DNA from: Norana najaformis
Taxonomy: Eukaryota > Annelida > Clitellata > Crassiclitellata > Hormogastridae
Length of the DNA: 64,000 nucleotides
Reading direction: 5' to 3'
NCBI GenBank assembly: GCA_964023275.1
Contig: OZ029922.1
Location: 2,789,034 to 2,853,033, forward strand
Positions 53,379 to 64,000 of the stretch are shown in pieces. The translations under genes were made by a program, and so were the position numbers. The stretch's first letter is position 1. Every line of letters starts with the position of its first letter. A model generated the notes under the pieces. It did not search any database. It had not been told where the DNA came from and saw only the letters and a list, made by a program, of their open reading frames with translations.

Positions 53379-53894
53379 CCGTGGATTGCGGATATCTACA
53401 AAGGGATTGGGGAGGTTAATGTAAAATTCGGACGAATGCGGAGAATGGGAGAGTGGGGTTCAAAGTGGGTCATTCCTTGCGGACGTCCTCTATGGATGAT
53501 TCCAAAGACAAACTAGAGATGATCTTAACGTAAGTTTAACTTGTCATTACAGTCTTTTTATGCGAAGTGATTTTATAGCCTTTAAAGAGAAGGCTCAGAA
53601 TAGATATGCCAACTTACAAGGACCAGAGCGTAGGCCCTAAATGTTACTGTCTACTGTCTGTTGTTGTAGGCCCACTGGCAGATTTAGCTGTGGGCGTGGT
53701 GGAGGCGGTTCACTCCCCGCCCCCTTGGTTATATGCCGGCGCTCCTCAGACCAAACCCGTGAAACTCCGCCACTGCCTTTAGTCAGGTAGTGCCAGTCCC
53801 AAGCCTGGATGAAGGAGGAGGGCGACGTCAACGATCATTGATGCCACAAGATGTCGTTAAACTGGGGGACTATTACTACCAGACCCGTGCAAGA
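53379..53894. mobile_element. gene-free stretch with possible hAT-like MITE
   Basis: Between about 53672 and 53777 the ends cactggcagatttagctgtg and the reverse of actccgccactgcc resemble hAT-type CAGTGGCGGA termini. The match is imperfect and no target duplication was seen. The rest of the stretch is unassigned. Confidence 0.35.
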
Positions 53895-54039
53895 GGGGTC
53901 GTAATCGTAATCGTAAAATTTATAAAGCGCTACCTAAAAGCTAAGCGCATGGCACCAGCTTATTCACGAGCGCTGCGTCAAGTCAGTGGGGTTGTCCAAA
54001 GATGCCAAGTCAAGAACCAAGTCCGGTTGCCAGAAGACC

Positions 54040-54076
<37 letters not shown>

Positions 54077-54085
54077 GACAGAGAA
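53895..54085 (-). repeat. LINE 3' end plus (CAGA)n
   Basis: gtaatcgtaatcgtaaaatt, tataaagcgctac, accagcttattcacgagcgc and ccaagtcaagaaccaagtcc run in reverse order of the diverged LINE 3' variant, followed by a CAGA microsatellite at 54044-54078. Confidence 0.7.
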
Positions 54086-54829
54086 GGAAGGTGAGAGGAG
54101 CTGTTAGCGTGGGTTGTGTTTAAGCTGAGAAAAATGAGAAGGCAGTGGCTGACATATTAGCTCCGCCGACAATCTATTGCCTATTTTGATAAAATGAGTT
54201 ACTACTCGTGAATATCAGTAGGTTCGATACAGTCCATCTGGACCTGCAGACGAAGAGATTGCCAGGTAGATAGGAGGCAGCTGTTGAACCCATTACGGCA
54301 GCACCTGAAAGGCCCACAGGCAAACGGCCTACTAAGCCAAGAGATAGGCCGCCTTCAGATAAGAATTATAATAGGCTTAGGCCTATATTGTGATCAACAA
54401 CCTCAACTGAGAAACTACAGACAACAAACTTTGTTGTTAATTGCAACGTTAACTACGTTGTTAAGTTGATAGGCGATGATTCTAGCTGCGACGTAATCGT
54501 ACTCGTAATTGCAGATTGATATAGCGCCTCTTCAGGAAAACTACCCAGAGGTGCTCCAGACCAGACGACACAATGACACGATCAGATAAAATGGGCATCA
54601 ATCACTGGCGAAAGAGAAACAGAGAAAGGACAAGCAGACCAAGTCAAGGGTTGGCACACAGAGGAATTCCATAAAACGTTTCACGGCAATGAGGCAAAAA
54701 TAATTATTTATGTAGGCCTAAGAGGTGGGCGTCAGATGTAGCACTCACTCTTTCAGGCATTGCAGAATCAACTTAGAACTCTTACCAACATGCAAACTCA
54801 TGTCCAAAAACGTTGATGTCCTCTCTAAG
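54086..54829. other. gene-free stretch
   Basis: A group E retroposon end (attgatatagcgcctcttca) lies at about 54510-54600 on the minus strand. No exon was recognised. Confidence 0.35.
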
Positions 54830-54965
54830 TCTAATAGGGGACCTCGAATGGCGTGGCGCCCATTCAAACGGGCAGCAGTGGTGAAGGATCTCACCCGATA
54901 AATTCATTGCAAAATGAGTAGGGTCGAGGCCATACGGTCGCTATATAAAACCTATACATTTACAT
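54830..54965 (+). repeat. SINE, group A, first of a tandem pair
   Basis: ttcaaacgggcagcagtggt, gatctcacccgataaattca, gtagggtcgaggccatacgg and the tag ggtcgctatataaaacctat, tail acatttacattta. Confidence 0.75.
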
Positions 54966-55110
54966 TTAATAGAGATTTGAATCTCGGGCGAGGCGCCCAG
55001 TAAAACGGGCAGCGGTGGTGAAGGATCTCACCCGATAAATCCACTCAAAAATGAGCAGGGTCGAGGTCATAAGGTTGCTACAGAAAAAAGTGTATATTAC
55101 GTTTACATTT
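54966..55110 (+). repeat. SINE, group A, second of a tandem pair
   Basis: It begins in the body (gagatttgaatctcgggcga) directly after the tail of the previous copy and ends ggttgctacagaaaaaagtg with an acgtttacattta tail. Confidence 0.75.
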
Positions 55111-55804
55111 AATTTCCAGATGTTTAGCTCTGAGCCAGGGCTATCAAAGGTTAGCTTTGTGTCTCGAAATTATGTGTAGGCCTAATTCTCCATTCAGTTA
55201 CTAAGCATTGACAGCTTGAATGATGATTCATTTTTCCTCATGTTTTCTCAGGACGATGCCAAGGCAACCTTCAACATATACAGGCTCAATACATGATCTA
55301 CACAGCGCAATAAAACTTAGAATTAGGCCTACTTCATTGCAATTACCCGGGTTGCAAGCAGAAGTACAAGTACATGAAAGTGGTACTCGAATACTACGTT
55401 TATGTATACGCCTACCAAATACTTCATTGCCAAGGTTTACACACCGATGTCATTAACGATAAACTCGAGTGTCGGTCATCCTGATATATAAACACGAATC
55501 ATACTGGTCATATTGCCTGCCTGTCTTTCTGTCAGCCTGTGTGCTGCAGGATGCAAGTTGTACGGGGATTGAGAAAGAATCCCATTGATGGCAGGCCTAC
55601 ATCCTCCAATTCGCAATTGCTAATCGGGCTTCCTCCACAACGATTGCTTACCACAGAGTGCATAATTATGTCCCTGAGCTGCCTCGTCTATCGCATCTAC
55701 ATCTCCTTCTGATTCTGTATCCGTCTTTGTAGACCTATCTGTACCAACCTCTGTGTATATGTTTGCGTCTCCGCTTTGACCTGTTTCGGTCGTTCTGCAC
55801 TCGT
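55111..55804. other. gene-free stretch with a doubtful minus-strand exon
   Basis: Around 55648-55815 the minus strand is open through an acidic stretch (STKTDTESEGDVDAIDEAA). It runs into a good donor (ctctgtg|gtaagcaatc) near 55646. No acceptor, start evidence or partner exon is convincing. Otherwise nothing was recognised. Confidence 0.25.
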
Positions 55805-55960
55805 CTGCCTTCGTTAGGTCCATGTGTGCGACACAGTGGTCTCTTCGCTAGCGCAACAGGTCTGTATTCCAACGATTGCGGGTTCGCGTCTGCTGAGCGG
55901 ACGCCGCGTAACAACCTTAGACATCTTGTTACGCATACTTGGCTAACGCCTCAGATTCAG
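55805..55960 (+). repeat. SINE, group B, 5' part
   Basis: acagtggtctcttcgctagc (box-A-like), gattgcgggttcgcgtctgc (box-B-like), gcgtaacaaccttagacatc; the body is truncated after ttacgcatacttggctaac. Confidence 0.6.
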
Positions 55961-56135
55961 ATTTAAGCAATTATAACGCGCAAGAAATAATGAAATAATT
56001 TTACGAGGTGGCGCTTCACATATTTTTATACGTCAAGTTGAATAGTAGTTTCAAATATTAACAATAATATATAGTCTGGGTGCATGCTGTTTTATCCTTC
56101 TGGTATAAAATAGTCAAATCGTCGGAGTTTACAAG

Positions 56136-57880
56136 ATGCCGTACACCAAAGAATATTTAGAAGACAAACTGAGAAAGGAACTAAATGCCTCCCATGTTGT
56201 ACGTGGTCTTACCTGTCGTGCAGCTTTAAAAATACAAAGCCGACTACTATTTGATAATCCACCTTATCCGTCTGCCGGTCTACCATCTAGCCTTGTATCT
56301 GGACGTGGAACTGAGCTTGACCACTCCTACCTCGCCGATATTGTTTTTTTTTCATTATACGCCTGTGAATAAGCTGGTTCCCACCAATTTGGCTTTTTTG
56401 GGCACCAAGAAATCGTAGATTACGATTACAAGGTGTGTGGTTCTCTTGAAACATCGCACATTCCTCGTATTGTCGGCTGAAGATTGCGGGGCTAAGAAAT
56501 TGCTTTTAACAAAAATAAATTGGTATTTTGTTGGGAAGGTTCATCACATGGCGAATTCATGGTTTTAAGTCAGATTCGAGAATAGGGCTGCCAACTTTTG
56601 ATTCTGCGAATCCGGAACAACCGCATAGTCACTCGATATGCCAGATTGCCAGCACCAAGTGGACCCACTGTATGTAACGACTGTTGCGTCAGCCTAATGT
56701 AGGCTCTACTGCAACTAGTTGTTAAAAATCACAGTCAAATGATTTCACTCAAATCATCAAGAGACAAATGGCCTATATATAAAATTTGAATCAACTTCAA
56801 GAGCAAAACGTTTATTAAATTCCAGTAAACTACCAGGCTTCAGGGCCTAGCACAAGTGAAGTTCATATATACATGCATGATGCATGCAATTTACAGATGT
56901 CATTTAGTGGGTGTACTAACCTAACCACCCTCTATTCTATGGTCGCTCTGTAAAACTTATTTACGCCGGCTGTTCGAGTTTAGTGTGCGAAAAGAACAAC
57001 ATTTGGTGAAGTGGATATTTACACCAAGTTACGGGACAGTTTGGGATCAATCCGGGGCACGGGACGCACAAGGCCAATTCCAGGACTGTCCAGGCAAATC
57101 CTGGATGGTTGGCAGCCCTATTTGAGAAGAGTCACAAAAGGAAGTGCATTAATTTTTTTCCATAACTCCTGCCAGTGGATTACACTTCTTGATGAAGATG
57201 TATTCATTAATTTATCAGTAAGTGTTTTAGGTTCCTAGAAGTAGTAATGTCAGAATACATACATGTCTGTCTCAATTTTAGGAAGTTGAAGATGTGTCGG
57301 ATGGATGTGGTGCGAAGTTCAGCTGCATAGTTGTTTCAGAGGAGTTTGCAGGAAAGCCGCTTCTTCAGCGACACAGGTTTTAACTCAGTTAACTAATCTA
57401 CCAGTGATAACTGATCTACAGAGATTTTAAAAAATTCCTAATAAACTTCCTAAAACTACATTTTAATTTTTAAACAGTAATGGTCATGATAAGAAAAAAA
57501 CGTTTCTTATTTAATAAAGAGATTTAGTGGTATTTTAAATTAGTTTTTGTTAAACAGTATCAAATTTGATTCTTTTTGCAGAGCAATTTTTATTCTAAAA
57601 AATTTGAAAAAAGGCCAAACTGTTGACACTTTGTCATAGGCATAAATTGCATATTTTCATCCTGTAAGAAATCATCTCTAAATCCAGCTTAGCTGTGCAT
57701 GATGGTTTGGTATTTATCTGTAAATTCTAAATGATAAAATCTCAGAATAAAGCTAGATATTTAACATTCGTTTTTTGCAGGATGGTCAACACGATCTTGG
57801 CAGAAGAACTGAAAACGATTCACGCCTTTACGCAAAAGACCCTCACGCAGGAACAGTGGGACAAACAAAAGTCACAGTAG
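56136..57880 (+). CDS. BOLA2: BolA-like protein 2, 3 exons, complete
   Basis: BolA-family protein. Its human counterpart works with the monothiol glutaredoxin GLRX3 in cytosolic [2Fe-2S]/iron handling. Exons 56136-56198, 57282-57376 and 57781-57880 total 258 nt (85 aa plus stop; human BOLA2 is 86). Phases 0 and 2 agree; donors are gtacgt and gttttaac, acceptors aattttag and ttttttgcag. Recognisable stretches: MPYTKEYLEDKLRKEL (N-terminal helix), SDGCGAKFSCIVVS (loop with the BolA2-type Cys), GKPLLQRHR, LAEEL, and TIHAFTQKTLT with the invariant metal-ligand His. Intron 1 holds a LINE tail and a hAT-type element. The gene converges on the AKAP10-like gene. The second donor is a weak GT context, but the frame is right. 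Confidence 0.93.
56220..56440 (+). repeat. LINE 3' end, BOLA2 intron 1
   Basis: It is diverged in its left part, then cgcctgtgaataagctggtt, ttggcttttttgggcaccaa and gaaatcgtagattacgatta. It starts about 20 bases after the exon 1 donor. Confidence 0.65.
56583..57120. mobile_element. non-autonomous hAT-type transposon, BOLA2 intron 1
   Basis: It has perfect 13-bp terminal inverted repeats (TAGGGCTGCCAAC at 56583, GTTGGCAGCCCTA ending at 57120). The flanking 8-bp sequences are ttcgagaa (56575-56582) and tttgagaa (57121-57128), a target duplication with one mismatch. The 538-bp length without a transposase frame indicates a MITE-like hAT derivative. Confidence 0.8.
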
Positions 57881-58811
57881 ATTTAGACTTGGCAACAACT
57901 TTGACATACTTTTATAATAACCATCTTAGATTTTGTTAATGAAGGTTCGACAAACAAGTTAATTTCCATCTTAGATTTTTCTTGAAGATTCTACAAACAT
58001 GTTACATGAAGGTCACTTTCTCATGTTGTTTAACATGGCCTTTGTTCTCACATCCATGGGTTTCTAATGCTGGTGACACTTCACAGAAAACAAAGACGAG
58101 TTCTGAAATCTATTGCATTAATACTGCGAATGCACGTGAAAGATTGTGACATATTCATCAAACTGATGACAGGCTGATAGATACATCATTTAAAAAGCTA
58201 ATCTTAGTCCTATTTTCTTTAGAGGAGATTTCAAAGTGATGAATTCTTTTCATCAAACTCTCTTAGGTAGTTAGTATTAATGCAAATGCCCATACTGTAA
58301 GCAACTAGGGTAAGCAAACCTTAGTATCTATGTACATCAATGTTTGAGCAAGTGCTTTCCACGTTGACACAATATTCAGCAAGAAAAGAATCAACTTTTC
58401 GAGTAAATCGAGTGGGTTAATGCTCATCTGAAAAACTAGACGTGAACAACTAAAGAAGACAAAAAACAAACAACAATAGAACAAAGTATTTGAGTTAATA
58501 ATTTTCAAGTGAACTACTTAAGTTTCCTAGTCTCAAAGCTACTTTAATGTGTCCAAGCTTTGCCAACAGAGTGGACGCTTCTTGGATATATGAAAAAAAG
58601 TGTTGTACAGTTTAGAAATATCTGAATCCATCAAATCCACAGTGGTCATCTAAGTTTTACATGCCACCATGGTTTCACTGTGAAGTGACTCGGTTTACGG
58701 CTTGTACAAAAAGTACCACAAGTGTGTACAGACAAAGTATATACATGTACATGCAACCATACAGTGGTGTCGTAAGATGTTGATCCCCAAAGCAAGAAGC
58801 CTTTACAGATG
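57881..58811. other. BOLA2 3' flank
   Basis: Presumed 3' UTR and intergenic sequence of BOLA2. No exon was recognised. Confidence 0.35.
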
Positions 58812-59010
58812 AAAACCTTCTTCAGAACACTTTGAAACATCCTTCATAAATTCAGGGCATATCAAACCATCTTTCAAAATTTCTTCAGAACATTTTAAAC
58901 AGTTTCTTAACATCCTTCAGAGCATTTTGTAACATCTTTCAAACGTTCTTCAGAAACAATCTCCCAAACTTGCTTCAGAACTTTCTAAACATCTTTCAAC
59001 TTTCTTCCTC
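58812..59010 (+). repeat. minisatellite, ~28-30 bp CTTCAGAACATTTTAAACAT unit
   Basis: About six degenerate units contain cttcagaac, (t)ttaaaca and tctttcaa. It lies between the convergent BOLA2 and AKAP10-like genes. Confidence 0.65.
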
Positions 59011-60439
59011 TCAATATAATATTTTTTATTCCTAGTTTACCAGTAACTTTCTCATGCCATTTAATTGTGGCTAGAGAGAGCAAAAAATTCAAATAACAAT
59101 GCGATCTACTGCATCCCTGCTTACAACTTCACAGAATAACCAATCTGTAAAAATGTAAGCAATTACAACGTGCTTTTACAAGACTGAATCTCAGTGCTAA
59201 CATAACCATGCCTATTCCATGATATACAACTTCAGATAATCACACAAAATCATTCACAGAATCAAGCCATAAAACTTAGTACTAACTTAAACAGTAGAAA
59301 CGATATGCAAAATAATCATTTGGAAAACATCAAAATGTACAAGTACCAGTAGTTACAAAAAAATTAGACTGATATACATTTCAGAATAAGCACTTCTCTA
59401 AACGTGCACAAATCAAACGTTGCTGACCAAACTGGACCAGACAATGGCAAGAGAAGAATCCATTCTTTACCTACATCAATTACGCTGCTCTATATAATAC
59501 ACTAATTGATCCAACAAATGTATCGTAACTTAAGAGCATTTATATAGCACAACTATTCGCCACAAATGTACTCCCATATCCAGCCCAACAATTGCACACA
59601 GCCAACATTAGCCTTGAAGTTAGTTTACTCAGGGGTCATGCATAAAAGATGCCTGCAAAGAGGAGTTAGGAGGGATCACTTAAATGCGGTCAAGAGGAGG
59701 GGTAAAGCCCAATGCGAACATCCACATCTAAATTTGCTACATTGTTATTCTGTACAATAGCACATCAAACACCAATTTCAGGTAGACATACAGCCTGTAC
59801 TGTATTGGATTTAATTAAGTCCTTTGCTGGATGTGGCAGCATCAGGGAACCCCACAGCACAGTTAACATTGCAGATTCAACAGGATAGCCTACACAGGCC
59901 TTGGTACATCATTGGAATTCCCAAAGAAGGGTAGGAAGAAGGAGTGGTTACTCAAACGTGGACAACGGAAGGGAGAGATCCAAAGTAGGTAATTTTTTAA
60001 CGTCCTTTAAGGAGGACCACTCAAGAGAACGAATAATTACTTCATACCATTTGCCCTGTGAACCTTTAAAAGGTTGAAAGTAGAATTTGAGTGCAGCCCA
60101 AAGTCCACTGCCCTGATATACTGACAAGACAAGCAAGTGACTACTGGCAGCTGTAACTGAGAAGGATCATTTGGCATTCTCTCATGCACTCCCAACTTAA
60201 CATTCAGCATGGCATATTTGCTAATGCTTTTGCCTTTAATTTGTGCATCCAACACTCGGATCCCCCCAGTTCATGCGAAACTGTCAGCCCACTCACTATG
60301 AATCTGCATCATGCACAAGGTCCAGTTGTGGGACTGCTGTTGTGTGCTTCAGCCAAATACCCCAGAACATCCTGGACCAGGCCTCTGAGGACTAAAACTG
60401 ATAAAGGCATGTAACATATGTGCGGTTCACCATCATATT
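59011..60439. other. gene-free stretch
   Basis: No exon was recognised. A retroposon-like tag (gcatttatatagcacaacta) is at about 59535-59555. It may include the 3' UTR of the AKAP10-like gene or simple intergenic DNA. Confidence 0.3.
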
Positions 60440-60610
60440 ATCATTATTTCTGTATACTGAATAAGCACCACTGACCAATGACAAAGTATCAGTCAGTGGC
60501 ACTGAGCAATTTTGCAAGAAGGACTTGTTCAAGGTCCCTACCATCTCAAGGGAGGCTCAAACCCACATTCATAATTACAAGATGAGCAGTGGAACCAATC
60601 AGCCACCTTG
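60440..60610 (-). repeat. SINE, group C, diverged
   Basis: cactgaccaatgacaaagta, cagtggcactgagcaatttt and acttgttcaaggtccctacc match the group C body. The tRNA-like head near 60560-60610 is degraded. Confidence 0.55.
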
Positions 60611-60904
60611 TCAAACAAATTTTTCATGCTATATATTAAGCCTAAAGAGCATCTCAACTATCACCCTTCAGCTGTTCTTTTGCTGAGCTAGGAGTGCTTC
60701 TGCATAGATGCCTTGTAAGGGCATGCTCCATAAATTCTCAGGATGAATAAATGCTAGGGTGTTTTGTCAAACCAAATCAGTTCATGTCTCTCGGTGAAAC
60801 AAGAGACATACACATACGGCCTTATGTTACACTAAAAAGAGGTTCACCTGAAAAGATACTCTTACATCAGAACTCAATCTACCCTACACTGCTTTCGGTT
60901 GCAG

Positions 60905-61135
60905 TTCAACTGCGTGTATATGATCCTGGACAAGTTGTTTGTGCACACCGTGCCTCTGTCACCAAGCAGAATTTGGATTTGGAAGTGGTCCAACCTGGGT
61001 AGTGAACAACAAGTCCTGCGATGCACTGGCCCCATGTCCAGGACCTTAGGATTCGTCAAGTGCTAGGTCAAGGGCCTTAAGAAAAGGAAATGAGTGCCTT
61101 CCTTATGTCTCACTTCTGAGAAATGGGATACTTTA
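60905..61135 (+). repeat. SINE, group B, 5'-truncated
   Basis: gatcctggacaagttgtttg, cacaccgtgcctctgtcacc, gcgatgcactggccccatgt, ccaggacc and aagggccttaagaaaaggaa match the copy at 49245. Confidence 0.75.
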
Positions 61136-62471
61136 ATACACTGCTTGCATGAAAGGTAAAGGTAAAACCCGTCTGAACATCCCTATATGACCTCAGAAGC
61201 ATGGACTTGAGGTCAGTGAGGATCTTTGGCTGTGGTACAACTACTAGCACAGCGATCCAACGACATACCTCTCAGAACCTCCAAACTTGCAATTGTGTTC
61301 AATGACCTCCACAGGATGGACGGCTCTTGGTTGGCTTTGGGAAATTGAGGAAAAGTCCCATAAATACGTGCAATTACATACTTCTGCAAAGTATGAAGAA
61401 TGATCCCTCAGGATTTGTGCTGTTCTGGAGTGACCAACTTTGCTGGTATCTGTCTCTTAAAAGGCAGCTGTGCTAAGACAATGGATCACCATGGAAATGC
61501 TTATCGCAATTGTAAACTCAAGATTTCTATAGCACCCAACGAAAGCTAAGTAGCAGGAACCAGCTTATCCACAGGTGCATAAGACAAGTGAGGTTTCCCT
61601 TTTATTATTTTTAATATTATTGTTATTGCTATTATTATTATTATTACAAATGTATTACGATTTTAAAACAGCTGTAGAGTCTTGACTGGTCTGTAAGCAC
61701 AAAATCCAACTGCTGAGGTGCAATGAAAGCAAATGACTTTAAATGACCTGACCCAATTGTTTAGACTACTAAAATTTGACCCGTTCAGACTGGCACTCGA
61801 CAGAGGCTGAAAAAAGGCAGCAGAAAATTTCCAAAATTTCAGCTGATGAGATATGAGATCACAGCATATGAAACGAATCTGATATTAACTGTGAGATTTT
61901 CAAAATCTTATACTTTTATGTTTTACTTTCAATGTTACAGCATTACCTAGGATACTTTCTTGGTTACGAAATTCTTACAAAAGTGGCTGAAAGGAAATTT
62001 AGAGATTGTGGAAGTCACAAATCTGACTAGCGCGGGCCACAGAGAAGAAAATCAACAAAGCAGACAAACAGAAAACAGATAAAGAAAACTATTGGCACGC
62101 TATTGAAACTTTCTCAGCAAAATGTCATAAATGCATTCCCAACGCATGCCAGAGGTACGTACTTGTATTACCAATGCTTCAAGTCCATTTCATAGCACAT
62201 CACTGTGACCCTTTTGCACTTTGATATGAAGCAGTTTTAAATATTTTGGTTGTATGCAGTTCAGAGATAACAAATATACAGTTGGATATAAACAGCTAAG
62301 TGATAACAACTAACATACATAACGCATCAGCTGTACCTGACTGATTTCTGGAAAACATATCTGACAAAACTTCTCGGAAGGTTTGATTCTCCTGGATGAA
62401 CTGGCGTTCGTGTTTTACCGCAGAAGTCAATAAGTTTATGGACGATTTTTGTTTGTGCGGGAAAAACCAAG
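61136..62471. repeat. gene-free stretch with LINE 3' end and (ATT)n
   Basis: A minus-strand LINE end is at 61505-61595 (cgcaattgtaaactcaagat, tctatagcacccaacgaaag), followed by an (ATT)n tract at about 61600-61650. The rest, possibly the 3' UTR of the AKAP10-like gene, shows nothing recognisable. Confidence 0.4.
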
Positions 62472-63061
62472 TTAGGAATTTCCCGCTGACTGACCACCAT
62501 CTGGTGGCATACAGTCGTCGTTTGTTGCAGACATAACATCGTTGATAATCTTCTGCGCAACCTGCCAGGCCATGTCTTCTTCCGACTTCTCTTTCTGTCG
62601 CTTCTTAGTTACAGTGAAGAATGGAGCTGTCAACATAAGGAAGCATAAAGTAAACATACGCACACAATGAAAATATAAGCACACAAAGTATCAGCACAAT
62701 AACTAAACTAAAGCAGCAAATAATCATAAACAAATTCACAGCTTTAAAAAAATATTTAAATTTTTAAGTTCACTAATTAAATGAAAACAATTTAGGTTAA
62801 TTAATGACATAAAGACATTTAAGTTAATTATCAAATAAAAACATTTCTCATCATCAATGAAACAAAAATGTTTCAGATCATTAGTAAAATAAGAGTCCAT
62901 TACTGATACAGAAAAATGTAAAAAGGGTAAGCTCATTTATGAAAGAAAAAACATTACAGCTCATTAATTAAATACCCAGTTTCTTCTTATCACGGTCTGG
63001 ATCGGGATCAAAGTCGGACACAAACTGACCAAGTTCTGTGACCTTTCCAAATTTCATACGA
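62472..63061 (-). CDS. AKAP10: AKAP10-like, last two coding exons (partial)
   Basis: C-terminal end of a D-AKAP2-type protein, which anchors protein kinase A through an amphipathic helix. Exons 62976-63061 (enters in phase 2, leaves in phase 1) and 62472-62626 (TAA stop at 62472-62474); donor gtattt, acceptor tgttgacag, phases agree. The upstream exon encodes MKFGKVTELGQFVSDFDPDP. The last encodes a basic linker and SEEDMAWQVAQKIINDVMSA. From memory these resemble the vertebrate AKAP10 tail and its RI/RII-binding helix (EELAWKIAKMIVSDIMQQ-like). The protein ends in GNS, not the vertebrate STKL-type PDZ ligand. The RGS-domain exons must lie beyond 64 kb. Assignment rests on these two stretches only. 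Confidence 0.72.
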
Positions 63062-63289
63062 CTTCAAAACAGACCAGAAAACAACAGTCACTGCTTTTGT
63101 ATACACGAGTTTTGATTAGTAAGACAGGTCAGTCAAAGCAAATCTATATCTGAAAGCAGTTACATTCCTCGCATAAATGCAAAAGGCAATTTAGTGCAAG
63201 GAAAAGTACATAGGCTTCTAAAATTCTTACAATTCACAAAAATTCTTATGTGCCCTGCTCAAAAGATTCCTTGCATCTGTTTCAAAACT

Positions 63290-63352
63290 ACTCATCATCA
63301 CCATCGTCATCAGCAACACCTCCACCACCATCACCACCACCACCATCAGCTC
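63290..63352 (+). repeat. (CAC/CAT)n microsatellite
   Basis: Trinucleotide repeat in the upstream intron of the AKAP10-like gene. Confidence 0.85.
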
Positions 63353-63965
63353 CTGACGCCAGCCATTTGGTGGCAACGAGTGCAAATAAGTGATCTCCAT
63401 TCTTTTTGGTCATAGATCATACCCAGTGCTGTTCTCGTGTTAATCCAAGTCTTGTTTGTCCTTGTTTATATAGTCCTTCCAGTGTATTTGTGGTCCTCCT
63501 TGGCATCTCTTCCCTTTGCACCTTGCATGTAAAGCCTCGTGTGGTTATTCTTTCCACATGACAAAACCATCAGTGTCTTCACTGAACAACTTTATCTAGC
63601 ATTGTTTTATGCATATCCAAGAACTATCATATATTATGATTTCAAATTTTTGTAATCTTGAGATTCCTGTAATTTTCCATAGCCAGCTCATTTCTGTTGC
63701 AAGGATTTTTTCTTCATCGTGTTTCTCACTGGACAGGATTCCAATCCATACAGAAAAATAGGATGCATCATCAGTTCATATATTCTTGTTTTTGTTTGCC
63801 TTGTCATTTCCCTGCTTCTCCATGTCTAGGCTCTTCTTCCAAATGCTTGTGAGATGCATCCAATTTTCCTTTGGAAGTCTTTCTCACTATTTCCGTCTCT
63901 GATTATCAGACCTCTGAGATAAGCGAACTGGTCTGCCAGCACCCAACCAACCATCGCAGTGTGAA
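63353..63965 (-). repeat. LINE RT fragment (RTE/Jockey-like)
   Basis: On the minus strand: LADQFAYLRGLIIRDGN, DFQRKIGCISQAFGRR, YELMMHPIFLYGLES and ILATEMSWL, in more than one frame. They parallel the YLGS.I..DG, RI..A..AF, LLYG.E.W and FEM..LRR blocks of RTE-like LINEs. It is same-strand with, and intronic to, the AKAP10-like gene. Confidence 0.75.
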
Positions 63966-64000
63966 ACATACAAAGTGTGTAAAATTATCACTACGGCATG

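Noticed and set aside
53304-53516. Plus-strand 70-codon frame after a LINE
   Set aside because: Its first third is LINE 3' UTR; the rest has no recognisable motif or splice sites.

Overview
This 64 kb window is animal nuclear DNA: spliced genes with canonical GT-AG introns, dense LINE/SINE/hAT repeats, and long microsatellites. The word taggccta and its variants are scattered throughout. I associate that word with marine deuterostome (echinoderm-like) genomes, but only weakly; the genes themselves say only metazoan, probably marine invertebrate. No LTR, retrovirus-like or Polinton element was seen.

Layout. 1-7.7 kb: no gene recognised; SINE and LINE fragments, a CT-rich tract, a possible hAT end. 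7.97-15.34 kb (+): a complete 8-exon microsomal cytochrome P450 of CYP2-clan type (516 aa). 17.27-48.94 kb (-): a tandem cluster of three genes for proteins with two ricin-type (QxW) beta-trefoil lectin domains. The most upstream copy (43.75-48.94 kb) is complete in seven exons (314 aa) and starts with a leaderless Gly-Tyr-Pro repeat. The other two copies (34.01-37.60 and 17.27-23.91 kb) keep all five lectin exons, open and with identical splice phases, but no 5' exons could be found. 49-56 kb: repeats only, plus two doubtful exon-like stretches. 56.14-57.88 kb (+): a complete 3-exon BOLA2-like gene (85 aa). 62.47-63.06 kb (-): the last two coding exons of an AKAP10-like gene, convergent with BOLA2. 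63.4-64 kb: a LINE fragment.

How it fits together. The P450 is an ER haem monooxygenase; BOLA2 acts with monothiol glutaredoxin in cytosolic Fe-S/iron handling; AKAP10 tethers protein kinase A. No functional link among these is visible. The lectin cluster is the coherent unit: copies 2 and 3 lie in a tandem duplication of about 10 kb, and copy 1 is an older paralogue with the same exon plan. All three have a phase-1 acceptor on their first lectin exon, compatible with the donor of the single visible GYP-repeat exon. That allows either shared-leader alternative splicing or loss of leaders in two copies.

Repeats. At least five LINE/SINE groups share a 3' tag resembling GGCGCTATA(T/G)A. A minisatellite in P450 intron 7 is built from the exon 7/intron 7 junction itself.
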